Positions 43,601 to 51,399 of a stretch of 64,000 bases of DNA are shown here, in pieces; position 1 is the first letter of the stretch, and each line of letters starts with the position of its first letter. The notes under the pieces were generated by a model, which had not been told where the DNA came from, made no database searches, and saw only the letters and a list, made by a program, of their open reading frames with translations. This stretch comes from Symsagittifera roscoffensis. Its lineage: Eukaryota > Xenacoelomorpha > Acoela > Convolutidae. A program made the translations under genes and the position numbers. The stretch covers positions 75,989,786 through 76,053,785 of the forward strand of contig NC_087065.1 in assembly GCF_963678635.1 (NCBI RefSeq), written 5' to 3'.

Positions 43601-46600
43601 TCATTGAGATCAATCGTGACGTCAAAGTTGCGAACGAAATCCCTTCCTAGGATGAACTGGTCGGATTCATCCAAATTCTCTACTACTAGGAAGCTCATCC
43701 AAAGATGTCTTCCTCCGAGCTGCAGTGAGATGATCGGGGTTCGTCCGGCGACATAGATCGCTCCCTGATTGGCAGCTGCCAACCTGATGTTTGTCGGTAT
43801 GAGATCCGATCTTTCGAAACCCATGTCGGTCCAAGTTTTGACTGGCATGACACTAACCACTGCTCCCGTGTCTAGCAGCCCCTTTACTGAAAGTTGTCTG
43901 CCTTGCACGTCCAGAACGTGTGCGGCCAGATCGGCCTCGCAACCAATATGCACCGCATCTTGTTCGAGCATCGCGTTGTGTCCGATTCGTCTGACCTTCA
44001 GCTCCTCTTGACCAATGTATATCCGGCCAACCTGATCGTTCGCATCAGTTATGTGAGCTTTCGTGTAGATATTGATGCCATCCACATTCATCAGAATCGG
44101 GTAAGGGCCATAGACATCGATATAATGTCCGTCCACTTTCATCAGCCTCGGACCTCCCGTTGTGAGCAGCGCTCGCACTGCCCTGGAGTCCAGTTTGGGA
44201 TCCTTCTCCTTCAGGTAGTCGGCATAGATGTCCAGGTGGATTAGTGTAATCTCGGATGGTTCACTCAAGTTCTTGACCACCTGGTGCCCTGCGACTGAGA
44301 TGATGGACATTATTTTGGTCCCCGCCTTCGTCATGCCGAAAGTCTTGCCAGATATAACGTTCAGTTTTAGTCCCTGTTTCTTGGGCTCCTCTTTGTCTTC
44401 TACTTTTGTCGCTTTACCGAGGACATTAAGACTCTCCCGAAGATCTGTGCTTTCCAGCTCCGACCTTACCCATTGCTCCACTTCTTTCGTGGCAAGGTCC
44501 TGTTTGACATTCTGCAGCGCTGTCCTTGCCGCCAGGCCGTAATCCACCTTGAGTGGACTAGACGACTCTGCTTCGAGGTTCGAGGCTACCACCTCGTCAG
44601 GCCATGTCTTAACCTTTTTGGTCGCAAAGGTGCTCGGTGTCGTTTCCTTTCTCCGAGATTCAGCCTCGTTCATCAGACGTGCTCGACTGGCCTTGACACC
44701 CGAAAGCGCCTCTTCGTGGCGGGGATGTTTCGCGTCCGCTACTGCGTCCAAAAATTGAGTACAATCCGACTTGAAGTGTCCCTCCAAATTACAGAAGAAA
44801 CACCTCGGACCATATTTCATGATGAGCCCCCTGACGTACTCCTCATGATCCTCGTCGGTCGCGTCGGCGTCCTCGAGAAAGTGGCCTATGGCCTTCATGT
44901 TCTGTTTGTATGCAGAACACGCAGAAACGTGATGGTCCATCGAACCACAATTCGCGCACGACCTCCTCTTGTCCATGTCATCGCGAGGTTTGTACCAACT
45001 GGAATTCGCACCAGTGTTTGTCCCGCTATAGTTGCCATAATTGCTGTAACGGTTTTGCGCCCTCGGTTTTATGAGTAAATACTCGCGTGATTTCATACGC
45101 AAGTCGTCGGGCGTGGGTACCTGGTCAAGCGACAGGGTGAAGTGAGTGGCCAACATCGTCTTCAGCTCCTCACTCCTTACTCCATCCATAAACTTCGAAG
45201 CAATCGCCAAGTTTCGCTCGGATATTCTCTCATCCGGGTTGCTTCTCCTCCTGAGCAATTCAAGGTCGTCCAAGAATTTATCTATTGATTCTTCATCTCT
45301 CTGACGCCTCTTCTCGAACTTCACCATGGCCTGGTGCCCTTGTACTCCAGAGCCGAAACGATTCAGCAGGATGTCGAATATCTTGCGAGCGCTGTCTCTC
45401 TCATTGGCTCTTTTCGCCATTACACAATTTAATGCAGTACCCTCCAGGTTGCTTGTCAGCGCGCTGCACTCTTGTTTCTTGGAGAGATTCTCTTCCTCAA
45501 AGTGTAACTTCATCACTTCTATCCAAGTATCAATGCAGCCGTCTGACTCGTCTTTATATGACTTCGGCTTCTTCAGTGTTCTTCTTGACCTCTCTCCTCT
45601 CTCGGTTGACTTCGAGAGCTTGGTGATGAATGTTTCAAGAGATCTGTTCAGAGGCTCAAACAACGAGGCATACATCGTTGTGTCTCGCGAGACTGTAGTC
45701 AGATCTGGTACTGAACTGACTTGTGGCACGGTCGGCAATCTTGTCTCCGGGGTGGCATCTGCCTCCGGCGGTACTGGATTCGTCCAGCCAGGCCTCTGCG
45801 GGGCTGCCCTTGGCCGCTCCTTGTTTCTATGTTCATAGTTCGTTCTCGAGCCTTGCTGGGCTCTGGCACTGTTGCCCGTACCATCTCCAACATTCGCATG
45901 GCTTGAGCGCTCCCTTGAGTTGGAATGCTCCTGCCAACTACTCCCATTCAGGATCGCGTCAAGCTTCCGCATCATCAAGTCAGATTTGGCGTCTAAGCTC
46001 TTCTCCAGGCCAGTCATCGTTTGGGCGTAGGTATTATCATGATCATTCAATAATCGCTCGATCTCTCTTGTCATCCTTGCCTCTCTTTCCTCTGACTCTT
46101 TGTTTGCCTGTGCCAGGCTCTCAGCCAGGCATTGATCGGTGTTACGAATCAATTGAGCCTGATCAAACCTCGCCTGCGACTTCACGTGCGTTAGCTCGTC
46201 TTTCGAACTCTCTCGACCATGGTGAGCTCTCTCGTCAACTTGATCTATCCTCTTAGTCATGTCCCGCCTCAATTCATCCAGGCCATTCATCACACCAGCG
46301 AACATATCACTTATGTCACCAGCTGCCCCCAGTGGCGGGGTTAGCCCCAGAGAAGACGAGGTCAGCTGCGGCTGTAGCCTAGTACTCGATGACGCACCGC
46401 CCTTTTGCTTGTGCATTGACGTCATTAGTCTGTCAAATGTTGATGATGCTCCCATCGTTATCCCATCTGACATAGGCCTGGTCGGCGAGGCAGAAGACGC
46501 CTCCCTGCTCATGTCGTTCCTTGGGCACGGTGTGAAGTTCACATCCGGATGGGTTATTTCCGGTTGGCCGTAACTAGAGGATAGACCTCCGGCTTGTAGC

Positions 46601-47178
46601 GACGTCACGCGCTCATCGTACAAAGACTTCCAACTTTTCTTTGCCTTCGAGAACGTCTGCTCTTCACCCGGACTCATACTCGACATCATCGCGTTGTTGC
46701 TCTGTTTGGCCAAAGATGAGTGTGCACTTGTCGGATGTGAATGTTCCTTTCTCCATTTATAGCTCTTAGTGTCTGATTTGGACATTCCCCTGTACAACAC
46801 TTCCTCCCGAGGTTCGACCTCGGGACGCTCCGAGGTCTCCTCTGTCCTCTCGGCTTCCTCCCGTTCGAGGACCTCATCTGGCTCAAAGTCGGGTCGAATG
46901 AGCGTTCGCTCCCCTTCGTCAAAGGGATCCACCAGCGTTTCGCTCGCAGGCTCGGCCTCGGCGCTCCGCCTTTGATTGCCATCGAGGTTTTTCTCGCTCC
47001 TTAGTTTCATTTCGCTCACTGAAAGATCAGGTTGACCTTTAGTCGATTCGTCTTCAGCAAACGCGTCGGAAGCGCTGCTAAACGAGGTTTGGCTACGCCT
47101 AGTTCTAAACTTCCGCGTGCTTCCCTTGCTTAGCCTGGGAATTTTAGTAGTCGATCCTAGTGAGTCCCTGCGCTGCAT
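37696..47178 (-). CDS. Element B gag-pol polyprotein, 3160 aa
   Basis: One uninterrupted frame from ATG 47178 with no gag/pol frameshift. Gag has a basic N-terminus and coiled coils (about residues 330-430). Zinc knuckles CX2CX4HX4C start at residues 741 and 793. Protease DTG is at 1103, RT YVDD at 1588-1591, RNase H at about 1730-1870. The integrase has an H/C finger, then Asp2445 and Asp2504. The position exactly 35 residues further (2540) is Val instead of Glu; element A has Glu there. A basic KKW...FYRL module follows. Residues ~3012-3160 resemble a TARG1-type macro domain. Order and motifs are Ty3/Gypsy. The integrase substitution should abolish strand transfer. Confidence 0.92.
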   Translation of the reverse strand: MQRRDSLGSTTKIPRLSKGSTRKFRTRRSQTSFSSASDAFAEDESTKGQPDLSVSEMKLRSEKNLDGNQRRSAEAEPASETLVDPFDEGERTLIRPDFEPDEVLEREEAERTEETSERPEVEPREEVLYRGMSKSDTKSYKWRKEHSHPTSAHSSLAKQSNNAMMSSMSPGEEQTFSKAKKSWKSLYDERVTSLQAGGLSSSYGQPEITHPDVNFTPCPRNDMSREASSASPTRPMSDGITMGASSTFDRLMTSMHKQKGGASSSTRLQPQLTSSSLGLTPPLGAAGDISDMFAGVMNGLDELRRDMTKRIDQVDERAHHGRESSKDELTHVKSQARFDQAQLIRNTDQCLAESLAQANKESEEREARMTREIERLLNDHDNTYAQTMTGLEKSLDAKSDLMMRKLDAILNGSSWQEHSNSRERSSHANVGDGTGNSARAQQGSRTNYEHRNKERPRAAPQRPGWTNPVPPEADATPETRLPTVPQVSSVPDLTTVSRDTTMYASLFEPLNRSLETFITKLSKSTERGERSRRTLKKPKSYKDESDGCIDTWIEVMKLHFEEENLSKKQECSALTSNLEGTALNCVMAKRANERDSARKIFDILLNRFGSGVQGHQAMVKFEKRRQRDEESIDKFLDDLELLRRRSNPDERISERNLAIASKFMDGVRSEELKTMLATHFTLSLDQVPTPDDLRMKSREYLLIKPRAQNRYSNYGNYSGTNTGANSSWYKPRDDMDKRRSCANCGSMDHHVSACSAYKQNMKAIGHFLEDADATDEDHEEYVRGLIMKYGPRCFFCNLEGHFKSDCTQFLDAVADAKHPRHEEALSGVKASRARLMNEAESRRKETTPSTFATKKVKTWPDEVVASNLEAESSSPLKVDYGLAARTALQNVKQDLATKEVEQWVRSELESTDLRESLNVLGKATKVEDKEEPKKQGLKLNVISGKTFGMTKAGTKIMSIISVAGHQVVKNLSEPSEITLIHLDIYADYLKEKDPKLDSRAVRALLTTGGPRLMKVDGHYIDVYGPYPILMNVDGINIYTKAHITDANDQVGRIYIGQEELKVRRIGHNAMLEQDAVHIGCEADLAAHVLDVQGRQLSVKGLLDTGAVVSVMPVKTWTDMGFERSDLIPTNIRLAAANQGAIYVAGRTPIISLQLGGRHLWMSFLVVENLDESDQFILGRDFVRNFDVTIDLNDGLIRIKDPERKYEKRPLNKILINQAKVPIFLDRKVRLKPNQAVVATFRMRNLNELSNDRQVCLVPNPNSKSSAILGRSFSLTQSGLCVSVLLNTEATTVTIQRGKKLGYALPLNTDFLSVENLKKFDVTKCPLHANQECIMKRVIELKSSRKLFSMKSETDDGLSSCSNFPERPTEAELAANRPVLPEIEHLKGKISDKELDSLRAVLDRNADVFSKHKADIGCCNFVEHEIEIEEGSVPHREGARRMTPNKSEACRKEIEMLMEYDMIEPSKSPWACGVVMAKKKGGQLRFCCDFRYLNAVTIQDAYPIPRIDESLSKLGDAKFFTTLDLGSAFWQVPLRKQDREKTGFACELGLFQWKRMPFGLCNATATFQRLMAQALTSVTKKYGNLIMCYVDDVVIATPTLEDHKERLEEVFSCMKQAGLKCKPSKCEILRDSIKYLGRLVDKHGVRPDPEAVEAVLTWKAPKTDTQLMSFLGFANYYREFIKGYADKIYPMQRLMRNKGKKFTWTDEAQVSFENIKRELCEAPVLGMPTEKGMFVLDTDASVVAISGILHQEQEWNGRTVLRPIAYGSKVLSDTEIKYGAPKAEMFAVITFMEKYRAYLGSAPFKLRVDNRALAWLKTYSMDQSYIGRWIVRLDGYHMIIEHRTRDKHQNADSLSKKTEFYERLEEKQANQSEIKDGFSFLDKETYDKLPLTRWLDKSGHPIPGHPDLPVETAAEIKLLARGEPVPLDLLVRSNLVQQELTRLGINSIALLNKTVNVAPDVMGKLRDLLDREVNRHDREWMETMQRLTVTERTEKRPVSIRSRGVERDCRSIVNQLVTSMPKEVLLRTSFTEYGTSNQNQATEEVRIRSKSSFTRRVHFTDAKEEYEPSPDCSSMDETMFGESDTFEPVKDVSSDESDTFEPVQDDLSGERLTRPPKGRILSGESGSKRPMDRVLSGESRNISDNLEYDVEESVDSSGDSRPQSWDNTSETASNSDMSEIAIHSLLVDWKQRGLDRETHQDPDRDRYTSDEEGTVVDNAADELELIAVSKRPTRLLPHGTVVRTNLEPSVQEATPLKKIWCVKLMDDAHAPEIMSGQMNAVKTYLKARYRLSDLLRAQRNDRMTSSLKRWIENGAPDKGDLEEDSYKILKQFYLKRNDLLYLNKDGIVACKRKEEDKVLYKYNSIVLPQLYQIELLSRSHDQMGHQGVDKVYNRIQKRFEWPGLKKACEKWIAACLSCQQAKDPRKLRFPLQSIESSGFNEVVQIDHQKICMTATGYNQVLVMIDHFTKYAEAAPCMTASAEETCDHLINVWIARHGCPITFQSDNGKAFVGDLTKELMKRSQVAQAHSTTYHPQTNGLVVRQNRTLVSMLRVYCSRYMDDWDKHLPQVMGAYNSTEHSTTGISPHLMLTGHEKALPLTFFYPEYEGKRRAPQTYVRDVIRRQQDLNDLCRRNTQQAQIRQKRRFDKRTADAKAYSVGDYVWVFQEVVPPKGTKKLLKKWRAPFQITEVHQGGRFYRLSTGRAAHYENIKPHNASSEDWCIPADMQEGDYLIVDPACEVNERGTRDKNDGNEVVDDCDLPLDLELTERVEVDDETLPYAEEDWDCPEQTEIDKGIQPDFPLTMETRQSKRGKNQKNYNPYGEDFVVDRIVVSDVIDLLVGLDEVAMLEEIDLVNDMDQDWIDDRSEPEVEFEPEAEQTHEQELTNLRVLEWLHDLPTDPKETILTIQDVDRDGVKYFSHDNTESNWVAPDGPLRVPQSNLGLLDFGRSTRTSMDIFVRGVGVGLTHTENLIIKKLKSARETGELETEGENAKKPPFGRIFESYFDLPNHYSNNIVITDSNFILTERTCAIAITADVSFKTALAADFKREYKNIEFLWKQRPGVGGMIALPPVASQIPGKYLCFLVTKATDRQHVNPESLVLALTRLRDFLVERGVTSLSLPVYDPNRGKLHPRELYALVHVIFSETDVEVYLHKKYYLSIC

Positions 47179-47589
47179 AGTTTTTAACAAAATGAAAGTA
47201 TTCGTAATTTGATGGCAATGCAAACGTACCACAAACAAGATTTAGTTAAATCACTTAACGCTGCCTACTCGATTCCGTCAGTATCAAAATGTCTCTTAGA
47301 TCTCTCACGACTAAATTAGTGACTCAGCTAAAGTTACACACAGGGTCTACCCAGTATTGATATAATGCTAACTCAACCCGGTTGTATAGTATAACAGTAT
47401 CACTAAGTTTCCACAAGATATAATCGACACACAAAACACAATCGATAATCAGATAAGAATATCCTACAGGTGACAGCGACCTTTTGTCGGTATCAATTTA
47501 TCGCCACACAATTTATCAAGTCACTGCTTTGTTAAAATTAAACAATCTTTGATAAAAAGCAGTGATGATTCAGAAATAGATAAATAAAA

Positions 47590-47945
47590 CTTAGTCTTAA
47601 AGAAAAAGACTTCCCCCAATCGGAACGATCCGAAAGAACGAAGCCCAGGACACAGTCTTCTCAAGTGGGTGTGTGTCTGCCTAATACACCCACCGAGGTC
47701 TTCTTTTAGGTGTCCTGCGATTGCCCGAGCTGTCCTACTAAGTAGCTCAAGGCAACCTCTGATCGAAAATTTCTAAAGTCTATGAAAAAGCTCCCCCACA
47801 CCCGGAACGCTCCAAGTGCACGAGAGCAGGGAACAACTTTTCTTCTCAAGTGAGTGTGTATTTGCCTAATACACTCACCGAGGTCTTCTTTTATTTGTTC
47901 CCGGATTGCCCGAACTTTCCTATTAAGTAGCTCAAGGCAACCACA
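47590..47945 (-). ncRNA. Two tandem structured RNA modules in the leader
   Basis: About 175-bp direct repeats (47590-47765 and 47772-47945), moderately diverged. In the first, CAGGACAC (47646-47653) pairs with GTGTCCTG (47710-47717) and GTGGGTGT (47665-47672) with ACACCCAC (47686-47693). GAGCT (47727-47731) pairs with AGCTC (47744-47748). In the second, GGGAACAA (47829-47836) pairs with TTGTTCCC (47895-47902) and GTGAGTGT (47850-47857) with ACACTCAC (47871-47878). The third helix is kept through a wobble. Paired changes on both sides argue for a selected RNA fold. Dimerisation, packaging or internal initiation are possible roles. Confidence 0.65.
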
Positions 47946-48179
47946 CAACCAAAATCACAATCAAAAAAAATTTCTTTGTTCGGGCACTTCTGATACACCC
48001 AATGTAGAATCCAAAGTTGATCACGAATTTCCGGGTCAGAATGGGTTCTTGTGATCCTGATAAGCACGCCTAATATCCTAATATGATCTTAATTAAATGG
48101 ATATTTTCCGTTTCCCAAATTGCCACAGAAATTTTACTCAAGTCTCTAACAAGGAAGATCGTTAGAAGGTTTAAGACAC

Positions 48180-50205
48180 TCCGGAGGGTTACCTCGGAGG
48201 TTACCTTGATCACCCAAGTTACTTCGGAGGGTACCTTAATCACCCAAGTTACTTCGGAGGGTCCCCTAAATTTACTAAGGAGGGTCAATAAGATGCTTAA
48301 TATGCTCCGGAGGGTTACTTCGGAGGGTACCTCCAAAATTTTCAAATTTTTTGATCTCGCTTAGAAGGTTCTCCTACTAGCTTCAAAAAGCGTCAAAACA
48401 AGGTAAGAGCTCTAAGGGGAGCTGTTATAACTTCTTAGGGTGATCTCGTGGAAATTTTCCACTAAGGAGGGTTGCTAAAGGGTTTAGCTGACTCCGGAGG
48501 GTCACTTCGGAGGGTTACCCAAAATCAATAAAAAGGCTTATATCACCGCAGTAAAGCCTCTGAAAGCGGTCTACCTGACTTAAAACTAGGTTGGCTGACA
48601 CGGTCAACCTTCCCAATTGAATAAAAGGATGTTTTGATAAAATTTTCTGTCGCTCGGAGGGTTGCCCGTGATTTGGACCCTCCGAACCAACAAATTCTAA
48701 AAAATTTTTCTTTTCCGAAATAATCAACCCAAAAACGGTACCATGGTACCAAAATTATCCCGATCGGATAACTAGTCTTTGAGAAATCGCCAAAAACGCG
48801 TTCGTCAAAATGGCCTATTTTCACCACCTATATAGGTTCTGAAAGACTTTTTTCGCAATTCCGGTCGAAAGTGCCTAAAAATACTTGAAATGAGCGTAGT
48901 AGCCCTGTACGGCACTGGAATAATGCAAAAAACCGGACCAAAATTGGTTTAGAAACAAAAATTTGGCCAAAAACTATCAAATTTGGACCCTCCGATTCCT
49001 TCCTTTTCCAAACCTTAAGTCGTTAGCTCTATCCACGGAGCTACTCGGAGGGTTACCCAAAAATTTCTCTAGTAACCGAACACGTTGTGCTAGCACGCTC
49101 CTAACGCAAAAAATTTTATTGCTCTAACTCTAAAAACTCCAAAACTCGATCCCCAAAACAGATTGACAAAATTCAAAAAATTATCGAAATTTTGACCGAA
49201 AAATTTTGGTTTTTTCCAACTTCTACTGAGTCTTTTCTCACGCGGTTTCTTTAGTTAGGGGGATCGAACTACGTTGCTACTCTCTATATAAAAGCTTTTT
49301 GCCTACCGGAAAAGCTCGGATATCCGAAAAATTGGGGGTCTACAATTTGGTCGAAAATTGGTAATTTTCGACAAAAAATGGGTATTTCTTGGGTCTAAAC
49401 ATGAGATAAGTAATATATAATTAGGATAATAATCTATTAATAGTCGTTAATGAATAGTACTATACCCTCCTTTGCACCAAAATATCCGAATTAAGACCCT
49501 TAACTCGGAAATTTGTAATCGATGGAGGGTACAATCGGACCGCGCCAATCGTGCCCCCCACCACTTAAGTCTTAAAGAATTAGTACCCGAACGATACTGA
49601 AATTGCTTCAACGATACCCAACAGTCGTTGCGGATGTTGTCCTTGATGTCCCTGTTGAGTGTGGAACACGTTGATCAGCTTGCCACTCTACCCTCCGGCC
49701 ACCGGCAAAATTACCATTAACGTGCTTAAACACTCAAATTACACTCGAGGGAGGGTATCCAACCCTTCACCAAAACACACAATCTTTCTATCAGAAACGA
49801 TATAAATCAATCTGAAACAACAACAAATAGGAAGGTCAGATCACATCTCGTCCGGAAATAACATATAAACTGTCACTTTATGTTTTTTACTGTTTTTGGT
49901 CTTTTTTGGATTTTTTACTGTTTTTTGTACTTTTTGTTTTTAAATAAATTTATTTTTGGCTTTTTCTTGGTTATACACTATTTTTGTTTGGTTTTACGCT
50001 TTCTCTTTAGTTGTTTTTGGTCCGGGGACCTCGGGACAAGCGGGTTCATGAATTCCCACCTAACCCTCCGGCCCCCGGAATTTTCGGTGTTAACAAGGTT
50101 AAAAAGCTAAATTGCACTAGACGGAGGGTACGCACCTTCCCCCTAGTACAACAACGGTCATTAAGACCTCTAACTCGGGCATACGCCCGGAGCGGAGGGT
50201 TCGTC
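48180..50205 (-). repeat. Dispersed CGGAGGGT / ACCCTCCG motif series
   Basis: Roughly twenty copies of GGAGGGT (plus strand), often as TCGGAGGGTTAC, are scattered here. They are clustered at 48180-48330 and 48465-48515, with later copies at 48655, 49043, 49524, 49751, 50133 and 50195. Inverted copies lie at 48681, 48987, 49690 and 50066. The spacing is irregular, so this is not a simple tandem repeat. The LTR itself contains one (ACCCTCCGTCGC). Confidence 0.7.
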
Positions 50206-50251
50206 AATGAAACGCTTGCTGATCATGATGGTTTCATGCCTTTAACAGGCC

Positions 50252-50266
50252 CACCCAGGAGCGCCA
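50252..50266 (-). other. Primer-binding site of element B
   Basis: Minus strand reads TGGCGCTCCTGGGTG, starting 12 bases after the 5' LTR end. It is the same motif as in element A. Confidence 0.65.
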
Positions 50267-50278
50267 TAAAAACGTCTA

Positions 50279-51399
50279 TGTAACATTCGCCCAAATATCA
50301 CACAGCGACGGAGCGTAGAAAAAGTACCTATTAACGACTGGCAGGCGTCAGTTACCTTAATCCTACTCGTTTTTCACCGTCTCGACCTTGCCAGTTGATT
50401 TTCTGGTCTGTTTAGGGCAAAGTAAAAAGTTACCATTTTTAGGCCATCAGTCAAACGACTTTTGATCAGCTTTCGTTTGCATGCGAACACAACCACATAG
50501 CTGAGTCTCGGATCCTCAGACTACGTGATTGTCATTAAAAACACGGCTCGAACAACCTATTTTATTATGTTTTTGTGTGACAGTTTTATATTAAATCCAT
50601 TGGAGATGGATTGACCCTTTCCCTTTTTCTATCTACTCATGCTCTGAAATATTAAATAATAACGGTGTTAATTAAGATCTAGGACATTACAGCAGCTGTT
50701 ATAGTCAGTTTTCACAGTCCCTTCACATATAACAGTCTCTAGGGGACCAAGCCTCCGCTCCCGTGATTTTCTTGAGATAACACTCTTATCTCCTATATTT
50801 CGTGTCCCGGGAGGGTTCCGTGGTATTTCTCTCCCCCCCACTGAAGCCTCCGTCTCCACAAATATCTGTCGCTAAGGTCCTTATCGTGTGTTTTTGCCAC
50901 GATAAGAGGCTCCGTGTTTTTCTGTCTCTGATACAACTGTTCTTCACAATCTCTATCGTGGTTCTGATTTTCGTCTTTTTTATTCAAAATGGCCGTCTTT
51001 TTTCTATTTCTCAGAAATGTTCTTCTTCCAATCGAAATTTTAAAAATAAAAATTCTAGAACATTCTGACCCTCCGTCGCAACACTTTTTTGTTCATAAGG
51101 CCTTTAGTCACTTTTTTTTCTGTCGCGGGAAGGTTATGCTGTGTCATCTGGCAGAATGGCACACTGATACAACTGTTCTTCACAATCTCTATCGTGGTTC
51201 TGATTTTCGTCTTTTTTATTCAAAATGGCCGTCTTTTTTCTATTTCTCAGAAATGTTCTTCTTCCAATCGAAATTTTAAAAATAAAAATTCTAGAACATT
51301 CTGACACTCCGTCGCAACACTTTTTTGTTCATAAGGCCTTTAGTCACTTTTTTTTCTGTCGCGGGAAGGTTATGCTGTGTCATCTGGCAGAATGGCACA
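50279..51399 (-). repeat. 5' LTR of element B with internal duplication
   Basis: Matches the 3' LTR except for a tandem duplication of 236 bp at its outer (U3) end, 50928-51163 and 51164-51399. The two duplicate units differ at about one base. Without the duplication it is 885 bp like its partner. The hairpin AATCCAT/ATGGATT is at 50594-50612. Confidence 0.9.

Larger units (their letters stand above)
47179..50278 (-). other. Element B 5' leader, 3.1 kb
   Basis: No long ORF. Near gag it contains two tandem structured modules (47590-47945). From 48180 to 50205 it contains many ACCCTCC/GGAGGGT motifs in both orientations. It ends at the PBS. A leader this long is unusual for Gypsy elements and is probably regulatory RNA. 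Confidence 0.6.
26755..51399 (-). mobile_element. Giant LTR retrotransposon B (Ty3/Gypsy type), ~24.6 kb
   Basis: Bounded by LTRs that start and end TG...CA and flanked by ACG on both sides. The sequence across the empty site (TAGTTAACG then AGATAAGACG) fits the consensus of the surrounding tandem repeat. Order in the element sense: 5' LTR, PBS, 3.1-kb leader, gag-pol (47178-37696), ORF2 SGNH (37253-34584), ORF3 (about 34596-28999, two in-frame stops), ORF4 (29204-28386), 0.75-kb 3' noncoding region, PPT, 3' LTR. The LTRs differ by about eight substitutions by eye, indicating a recent insertion. The element is probably inactive because the integrase catalytic Glu is Val. Confidence 0.9.

Noticed and set aside
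28313-47100. Many plus-strand ORFs of 60-200 aa opposite element B genes
   Set aside because: They lie antisense to a continuous gag-pol, ORF2 and ORF3 with recognisable domains. They share no motifs and follow from codon bias of the true strand.
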